Shown here one piece after another: positions 57,612-64,000 of a stretch of 64,000 bases of DNA; position 1 is the first letter of the stretch; each line of letters opens with the position of its first letter. The stretch comes from Verticillium longisporum. Its lineage: Eukaryota; Ascomycota; Sordariomycetes; Glomerellales; Plectosphaerellaceae. The DNA lies in contig JAETXT010000001.1 in NCBI GenBank assembly GCA_019188255.1, forward strand, positions 8,742,001 to 8,806,000, in the 5' to 3' direction. Position numbers and translations under genes: made by a program. The notes below the pieces were generated by a model. That model ran no database searches and had not been told where the DNA came from. It saw only the letters and a program-made list of their open reading frames with translations.

Positions 57612-58426
57612 TGTGAAGACAATGTTGCAGCATTCCAATTCTGACGATTCTGAGCGCGAAACCCCATGCTTCTGAGATGTCAAGGTGATCAATCAAGGAA
57701 GGGGGGGTCGTCATTCGTCAGATTTCAGTCATAATCGTGAGCATATTCTCAAAATGCCAACTTTGATTCTGGCAGTACGAGATCTAAAGCCCTGGTGGCG
57801 TGTTAGGCCGTCAAGGTCAATTATCGAACGAAACAGCGCCCAGCAATAGCAGAAAGAGAGGCAGATGCCAGCCTCTGCTTGGAAGCCTGCGACCCGAAAT
57901 ACGGGAAGCTATCCGTTGCTACTGCCTGGTGTGCTTTACGCACAACTCAAATATGGTACCCAGCTTGGATTCGTCGTGCAGCTTGGTATTGCGCACATTC
58001 CCTGTGGATCTATGCACAGCTTAACCTGCTCAAACCCCCTCATCATGCACTGTTTGAGCCACTGACAAGATCGTCCACCGCCGTGGATGAGCTTTGATGC
58101 ACCCGCCATTACAAATCAAATACTCAAGGGGATCTAATAGGCCAAATGTTATCCATGGGAGGCTGTACATGAAGTTTAAGTGCAACTCACGCGCCATGTC
58201 AGCCGCCACACTCTCCGCAGCTGGTAATTCAAGGACTACGACACGTTCTCTGTCCGCTCCGACCTATAGATCATTTCCGTCTCCCATTTCCCACTCGAAA
58301 ATCGAGAATCGGTCAGCGGTCGCACGCATGTCGTAACATGTCCGTCATGTCTTTGCCCAGCTTAGAGGGCGCCACGAAGAACAACTGGGACTTGAGCACT
58401 AGAACTGCTAGCCTTCGACATCGACG
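57612..58426. other. Intergenic, 0.8 kb
   Basis: No gene is supported. Overlapping plus frames at 57800-58097 in three phases argue against coding. A G7 run is near 57701. Confidence 0.4.
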
Positions 58427-59035
58427 ATGAACGACTCGAATCGCATTCAGCCCAGTAACGCCAGGGGAATAGACCCGGAAGTCGTGCTGCCATCTCTTGT
58501 TCAAAAATTTCCCTTCACACCTCAGCTGGCGCACGCATCTCCATATGGGCGCCCGACGACGCGACATGTCCAGGGCGGTACAAGCCACGAATTTGTACAC
58601 AAGACTTCTTCCGAGGGCTTGGTCACAAACTCGAGCCATCCTAGTGCACTCAATGCGCCTATCGAACAGCGCGGCCACGATGATTCAGCTCTAGAAGACG
58701 AGCCCCATACCACGAAGCCAAAACGGAAGAACGACAATGGATCAGTTCCAAGAGCATCTCGGGAACGGCGAGCCGCTCGCGTTGGCGAATTGGAAGAACG
58801 TCTTCGACATGTCAAGGAGGTACATGAAAAAGATGAAGCCGGACGTCAGAAGCGTCTGCACAACCTTAAGCTTGAATTGCAGGCATACAAGTCTAAATGC
58901 GAAGTACTGGAGAACCTCCTTCAACGGGAACGACAGGATCGGGTGGATGTGGAGAGAAATATTGGGAATGCACGGGAGAGAGAGAGATCTGTCGGTTGTA
59001 GTTCATCACCGTCTGGTTGTGCGAGAAAACATTGA
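58427..59035 (+). CDS. Degenerate YAP-type bZIP-like protein
   Basis: Single frame, 202 residues. The first 95 residues are featureless. A basic block follows (KPKRKNDNGSVPRASRERR, about residues 97-115), which lines up with the YAP-type basic region (pattern N-x-A-A-Q-R-A-F-R-E-R-K). The Gln of that motif is replaced by Pro, the Phe by Ser and an Arg by Gly. A helix with leucine-zipper spacing follows (VGELEERLRHVKEV, LKLELQAYKSKCEVLENLL). Pro inside the basic helix should disturb DNA binding, so this may be a dominant-negative dimer partner, a decaying gene or an unrelated coiled-coil protein. The C-terminus is Ser/Cys-rich and ends abruptly. An upstream exon cannot be excluded. Confidence 0.55.
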   Translation: MNDSNRIQPSNARGIDPEVVLPSLVQKFPFTPQLAHASPYGRPTTRHVQGGTSHEFVHKTSSEGLVTNSSHPSALNAPIEQRGHDDSALEDEPHTTKPKRKNDNGSVPRASRERRAARVGELEERLRHVKEVHEKDEAGRQKRLHNLKLELQAYKSKCEVLENLLQRERQDRVDVERNIGNARERERSVGCSSSPSGCARKH

Positions 59036-59153
59036 CATTCGTGTTCTTCAGCTATGATGATGATCAGTGACGACAGATGTCCTCGTCAACAACGAGGCCC
59101 CCAATAATCCTACTCCGTGCCGACCAGTTGTTGAGCTCTCTGTGTGCCAGAAA

Positions 59154-59851
59154 TTACAGGATGCGCAGCTCTCTTGGCCCCCCCCCATCATATTGAATTG
59201 CGAAGCCCTGCAGATCCCTGGTGATTGCTTCCTGGGTGGCGAGGTTTTGCGCCTGGAAATCCAACCGAGCGATGCGAGCCCGCTCGAGTTGTACAACTGC
59301 AGCGGCCATGACCATCTCAAGAAGAACTACAGCAATCACTGTGTTTGACGCATAGACCGGGTATTGGGGGCCCATGTTAGACTCAGCGAATGACGAATCA
59401 TTGGAGTTATGATGGTAGGACTCATATTGCAAACGTGGCGAGACTTCCAGCTCTGCCATGGGTCGTGCCCAGCCTAGACCTTGCGTCTCGAAAAGCAGAC
59501 GTTTCTCCGGATTAGAGAGAATCTCATTTGCTCGGATGAGGAGATGATGGCGCTCGATCCGGGCTTCATACCGGACACTGGTCTTGCTTCCGTGAGCGCC
59601 GTGAAGATCGGGATGGTACAGTTTGACTAGTAGATGAAATTGCTTCTTTGTGTAAGTTTAAACCCCAATATCTGGTGTGGTGATGGTGTCGGATGCTGCG
59701 GCCACGCCGCATCAATGTGGTGGTTTCGACTGGACTGTGTCTTGTAACCTGGGCGACTGTTGTGGGTGCATCGTCGTTGAGGAGTCTGGAACAGGCAATT
59801 TGTTACAATGTTTGATCGCGCCATCATCATGACTGAACGGATTGATGACAT
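59154..59851 (-). pseudogene. Mitochondrial J-domain protein (JID1-like), frameshifted
   Basis: Two halves in different frames. The 5' half (59851 to about 59655) encodes a mitochondrial-type leader (MSSIRSVMMMARSNIVTN, then QTPQRRCTHNS) and the start of a J domain (WPQHPTPSPHQILGFKL). The 3' half (about 59660-59154) gives YTKKQFHLLVKLYHPDLHG with the HPD motif, RANEILSNPEKRLLFETQGLGW, and one transmembrane helix (VIAVVLLEMVMAAAVVQL). Together they match the fungal mitochondrial Hsp40-like proteins of the JID1 type, which have a single J domain and a membrane anchor. The frames differ by one base near GGGGTTTAAAC (59650-59662), and no GT-AG intron fits. It may be a true frameshift or a sequence error. 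Annotated as broken on the present sequence. Confidence 0.7.
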
Positions 59852-60686
59852 GAGTGATGCAAAAGGCTTGAGTGCTGGCAATCGGGCTCGAGTTATGGTA
59901 AGGGTTCGTCAGTGCCTTCATTAAACCCAGCTCGAACTCATCCACAGACAAATCATTGTAGAGTACGATGCAATCCAAAGAAAGTAATTTTGATGCCTTA
60001 TTTGATCTTCGAGCCTTGACACCGGTGCTCCGGCTGCGTACCCGACCCGAAACCGCGCCCGCGGGGTCAATAAGCGCATACTTGCTCAAATTAGACTCCA
60101 GAACTGTATCAACAAGAAGTTTCTCACGCCTCCTACAATGTGAGCGGTGAAGCAGCAGCTTCAGATCCTCCATCACGAAACGTGCAATCGGGAGCCGCTC
60201 AGTGGCAGTCGCTGACCTCAAAACCGGGTTCGTCTCCGAGCCTCCGGCTTGCAATTATAAGCCTTATCTAGAAGATTGAATTAGCTTCTGCGTGTAGCGT
60301 GAGATCATTGCTCCGCTGGTGAAACGGAACTCCCCCAAGTGTTGTAATGTCAGAATGTTCTCTATCTCCCTTGATCTTGTAACTGAGGTCATGATCCATG
60401 TGGGCCGCTTGGAACGGTTGCCTGCAACAATATGCCAGGCTGCCATTGTCAGCCCACAAGCCGGTCCCCATTTACTAATCAATTGCTCTTCTGGATGGTG
60501 GGTTGCACGAATAGGGGAGGGGTATTTCATTCCCCGCCCAGTCGTCACATTGTCATGCCACCTTGCCGCAAACTGCGGTAGTATGAGCAAGTTTCGAACG
60601 AACTGATGATTCCTTTGGTCTTGGCCGCAACAACACTGGCCTAAGTATGCTGAATAAGTATGTAGACTAAATAAGCGTTGATTCAG
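59852..60686. other. Intergenic, divergent promoters
   Basis: It lies between the J-protein (minus) and a membrane-protein gene (plus). The minus frame 59712-60173 (MEDLKLLLHRSHCRR...) overlaps the J-protein leader and has no motif. A mini-frame at 60606-60644 (MIPLVLAATTLA, then TAA) directly precedes a GTATGC at 60645. It resembles a signal-peptide exon but does not join the next exon in phase. Confidence 0.4.
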
Positions 60687-61551
60687 GTGACAAAGGGCCG
60701 AATCTTGCAAGTGGTTTGCAGTTCGTCTTCTCAATTTCTAACGGCCATGCATGCGACCTTGAAAGCCACGGTTGGCGACAGGCTAGTACTCGTCATCGAC
60801 TTTTCATTTCCGTCACAGCTGTCGGGCTTATCAGTTCAGCATACTCGGGACATCATCGGGATAGGCTCTGGGAATTCGGCGGCGTTGAGGGTTGGAACTC
60901 GAACCCCAACGAGGGGGTATACTTTTATGCGAACTACAAAGGGCCGCCCGTGATCCCCTTGATCTGGACTCAGAGGTATGAAGCAAGAAGCTAAGCTCGC
61001 CAAAGTGCTGAGTTGTTCTCTGAGCACTAATTCTTCATAGACTTACCGATGCCTCTCTCGCTGTCGCCCTCTTGTCCATTTTCATCATGGTAGCACGGAT
61101 GGTCATGATATCCTGTGGCCAGATGTCTCGGACTTTCTCGATGCTTTACGATGCTTTCCTTGCCTTCGTCTGGATTTATAGCGTCTCGTTACAGGCATCT
61201 GGCGATTTCTCTGACATGGAACATCTAAGCCCTCACCCATGGTACTTGACTCGACATTGCCCCGAACGAGTTGGGGAAGAATGCCATGTTGCGCAGGCTA
61301 GCTTTGGGATTTCAATCATCGCTGCCGCCTTCTACAGCGCTCGATTCGCTCCCAGCGCTTTCGAAGTGGCATACAAGCATTGGAACAATCGGCATAACGG
61401 GTATCAAATTGTTTCCGTTAAGCTGGATCTTGTAGATGAGGAGGATGAGGCTTCCGATGAAGATACTTACATGAGGGAGAGGCGAAGGTACTTGTGCCAC
61501 CAAGACGCATTGAGCCCAGTACTTGCATTCTTCCCTGAAAATGTCAGTTAG
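60687..61551 (+). CDS. Multi-pass membrane protein, 5' end unresolved
   Basis: Two resolved exons, 60687-60975 and 61041-61551, with a 65-bp intron (GTATGA...GCACTAATTCTTCATAG). An acceptor ATTCAG at 60681-60686 suggests a preceding exon I could not place, and no ATG exists in the first exon. Hydrophobic segments: HRLFISVTAVGLISSAYS, SLAVALLSIFIMVARMVM, AFLAFVWIYSVSLQ and ASFGISIIAAAFYSARFA. The loop before the second segment carries GGVEGWNSNPNEGVYFYANY, and the next carries a Cys pair in PWYLTRHCPERVGEECHVA. The C-terminus is acidic (DLVDEEDEASDED). This resembles uncharacterised four-helix fungal membrane proteins. No function is assigned. Confidence 0.6.
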
Positions 61552-61953
61552 GCCTCATTACATCGGCGTGGGTCAGTCAAGCCCAGTTTTGTGATGATGG
61601 TAAACGTTGATGCGAGGATGCAGCATCAGGAAATCATTTCAAGCAGCCAATGAGGGACGAGTGATACGGGCCAATCCATAGTTTTAATCGATCGTGGTCG
61701 ATAAGATCACACTAGCCCTTGTCGGAGATTCGGCACGATGCTGGCACCAACCAAGGCCTACTTCTCTTGTCATCCTCACTCCCGTGATTCATACATATCA
61801 TCGAGATGTCGAATGGCTGATGAAATCAGCCTGATTCTGCTCCAGAAGCTCACGTAAAGTAACAAAGATCTGAGTCGGTACACCAACCTGTCGTTCCGGT
61901 CGTGAGGAGGTGTCTAGGCGGCCCGTCAGCGTCACCCCACTCAGCATTCCGAT
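61552..61953. other. Intergenic, promoter of second Zn2Cys6 factor
   Basis: No gene, repeat or RNA is seen. The minus frame 61798-62118 is the shadow of the regulator's first exons. Confidence 0.5.
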
Positions 61954-63716
61954 ATGCCCAATACGGGCAAGCCAAGTCGAGACTGTCACCTTTGTCGCCG
62001 GCGCCGGGTCAAGGTCCGTACTTAGAATCCGAAGCGCAGCGAGCTTGAGCAACTGACTCACCTCGTCATAGTGTGATCTGGGACGTCCCTCCTGCCAACG
62101 ATGCATCAAGTATGGCACGGAGTGTCCAGGCTACAGAAACGAACAGGATGTTGTTTTCCGGAATGAGACCTCACACACCATTCGACGAGCGAAACAGCCT
62201 GCCTCGCAGCATTCCAGCTCCGAGTCTCCGGAAGGTGATGTGCTGGTCTCTTCAGCAGTCATGATACTTCATGAAAATTCCTCATCGGCCTCAAAAGCCT
62301 CTTCTACAGCCCCGTTTGCCCAGAGCCCTTCGGCAATTTCTAGCGCTACCTTTGCCTTGACTCCGACCCTACTCGCGCGAGAGCTCAAAGAACCCTGGAG
62401 AACGCATTCTATCCCTCTACTAATCAACTGCTATGCACCTGTTGCATTCTTCTCGGCCATATTCGAGAAGCTTACTTCGCCAGATGAGCCGTTGATCATG
62501 GCCACACATCTCTGGGCTCGAGCATATCTCGGCAGTTGCTTCTATGCACCCCAAGACCGCCGGGAGACTGCTTTGCATCTTGGAAACACGCTCAGGTCGG
62601 TAGCGCTGGCAATTCAAGACCGTGACAAGGGCACATCAGACAGCACTATTCTTGCCGTGTGGATCCTTGGCATGTACGAGGTCTGATTATTAGAGTCTCA
62701 CCAAAGCGAACAGGTTGCACTAACACTGTTCCTAGCTTCAAATAGGCGGCATCTCGGGTCAAAGCTCGCGGAAGTCTGCTTGGCACGTACACTTAGAAGG
62801 TCTCTTGAGTCTTCTGCGGGCTCGCGGCAAGGCACAGTTCTACACTCCCTTCGGCCGTTATATATTCTGGTGTGTATTTATGACGCTGGTGAGTGGAACT
62901 CTTGGAATTTGCTCCGATGAGTGTTGATCTCTCCTCCAGCAAACGGGCTGCCTTATGGCCAACGAAGCCTGCCCCCCAGAATCAGACGAATGGGTCGGCC
63001 TTCTTGAAGACACGAGAGACCCAGACGAGGGCTGGTCACTTCTGGTTTGCAGGTACATCTGCAAAGCGTGCTCGCTGATTTGTACAATCTTCCCTATTGT
63101 GTGCGAAGGGCTATTCGATGAGGCGCGGCAACACTATCACTCCCTTCTCGAGCAGGTCTCTGCCCTTGAACATGAGTGCCTTCGCTGGATGGCCCAGGCC
63201 GCGCCGGAAGAGCTCGCGCCTTCGTCACACACCCACTTCTTCTGGAATATTTGGAGAAGTGCCCGACTGAAACTGCATAACCTCTTCTTTATGCTGGCAA
63301 ACCTTGTGCTACACACTCCCACGGATCGAATCTCACAATCGACGGAGATATTCGACAGCTTCATACTGGAAGCGACCAAAGGCAGATGTCTTGCCATAGT
63401 CGCCACGGCTGCTCAAGAAACAATCGACTCGATGCCTGTCTCTCTTGGTGGCAGGTCTCCCGAATTTGCGACAGCGACCTACGCGTCATGGTTTGAGGGC
63501 ATGTCGCAGATCTCACCACTGAGCCACGTGTACACGACACGAACTGTGCCAAAACACTTGCGGAATACGGCGCGGCTCGCTCTCTTGGCGATCGGCAAAG
63601 AGAGAGGTATCCTTCAAGCTTTCAAGACGCGGCCTGGTGCCGTGCAGTATGCGGCGGAGGCTACTGTGGGTATCTCGCTCGATGACACGATGGAGAGCGT
63701 TACTGAAGTCACCTGA
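61954..63716 (+). CDS. Zn(II)2Cys6 transcription factor, fungal_trans_2 type
   Basis: Four exons, 61954-62013, 62072-62680, 62736-62888 and 62940-63716, give 532 residues. Introns are 58, 55 and 51 bp. The second has the less usual donor GTCTGA. The zinc cluster is at residues 10-37 (DCHLCRRRRVK across the first junction, then CDLGRPSCQRC and GTECPGY). The rest fits the PF11951-type regulatory region: WRTHSIPLLINCYAPVAFFS, ETALHLGNTLRSVALAIQD, SSRKSAWHVHLEGLLSLLRA and FGRYIFWCVFMTLQTGCLM. The DNA-binding half is split by an intron exactly before the third cysteine. No neighbouring target is obvious. Confidence 0.9.
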
Positions 63717-63913
63717 TTATCGGTCGCGATTTGTATGGATCGAGGACCGCCTGGCGGGAAACCATCTCAAAGTATTAGCAACTTATTTTCACTTGGCTGC
63801 ACGTCACTTCACGGATTGAGGAAAGACAGCGCGAGCGTGAACGAATTATGTTTAATAAAAATATATGTACGTGAAGTTAGTTAAGTCATGACTTTTCGTT
63901 CGCAATTATTTTT

Positions 63914-64000
63914 TCAAGGAAGAGCCTCGCGAGCGAGGGCAAGGTTCTGGATCGTGGCCAGACCGTACTGAGAAAAGTCGTTGGTGCTGACGAAGGCGGC
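63914..64000 (-). CDS. 3' end of a minus-strand gene running off the window
   Basis: The last 28 codons plus stop (TGA at 63914-63916) form a clean protein-like end, STNDFSQYGLATIQN followed by LALAREALP. The rest lies beyond the window. I do not recognise the family from this tip. Confidence 0.5.
   Translation of the reverse strand, partial: AAFVSTNDFSQYGLATIQNLALAREALP

Noticed and set aside
59712..60173. Minus-strand ORF starting MEDLKLLLHRSHCRR
   Set aside because: It overlaps the leader of the J-protein in another frame and shows no domain.

Overview
This is nuclear DNA of a filamentous ascomycete, most likely a Sordariomycete. The coding genes carry short GT-AG introns of about 50-90 bp with CTNAC/CTGAC-type branch points. 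The families present are typical of such fungi: a HET incompatibility protein, a GLEYA adhesin, two Zn2Cys6 regulators, a questin-oxidase-like protein, glucoamylase and GH67 alpha-glucuronidase. Splice joins below were worked out by hand, by requiring canonical sites, phase agreement and family-like sequence across each join. Symbols are by family resemblance only.

Layout. 0-8.5 kb: a repeat-rich GLEYA adhesin, a single-exon HET protein and a Pho85-type cyclin (minus). 8.6-18.4 kb: almost 10 kb with no gene I can support, holding low-complexity tracts and one small terminal-inverted-repeat element with a 5-bp target-site duplication. 18.4-20.5 kb: an RSC7 chromatin-remodelling subunit with a damaged 3' end next to a coding-type 21-bp minisatellite. 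21-27 kb: an accessory trio made of a questin-oxidase-like protein, a broken berberine-bridge-type FAD oxidase and an NmrA-like NAD(P)-binding protein. 28-41 kb: TFIIB, a single-pass membrane protein, a mitochondrial CoA-transferase, a PHD-finger protein, a four-helix membrane protein, a long unassigned ORF and an ASNSD1-type asparagine synthetase-like protein. 41-51 kb: secreted enzymes (GH67 alpha-glucuronidase, glutaminyl cyclase, GH15 glucoamylase with CBM20), a BTB protein and tRNA-Glu(CTC). 52-64 kb: isochorismatase-like hydrolase, kelch protein, Zn2Cys6 factor, a degenerate YAP-type bZIP-like protein, a frameshifted mitochondrial J-protein, a membrane protein, a second Zn2Cys6 factor and the 3' tip of another gene.

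Functional links are modest. GH67 and glucoamylase serve extracellular polysaccharide breakdown, and GH67 has candidate XlnR and CreA sites upstream. The questin-oxidase/FAD-oxidase/NmrA trio looks like a fragment of secondary-metabolite tailoring functions without a backbone synthase in view. The most unusual feature is how many otherwise well-preserved genes carry an in-frame TAG/TAA or a frameshift (adhesin, RSC7, FAD oxidase, PHD protein, J-protein). Some may be explained by small in-frame introns, others cannot, so real decay and sequencing error both need testing. I found no convincing new multi-gene system.
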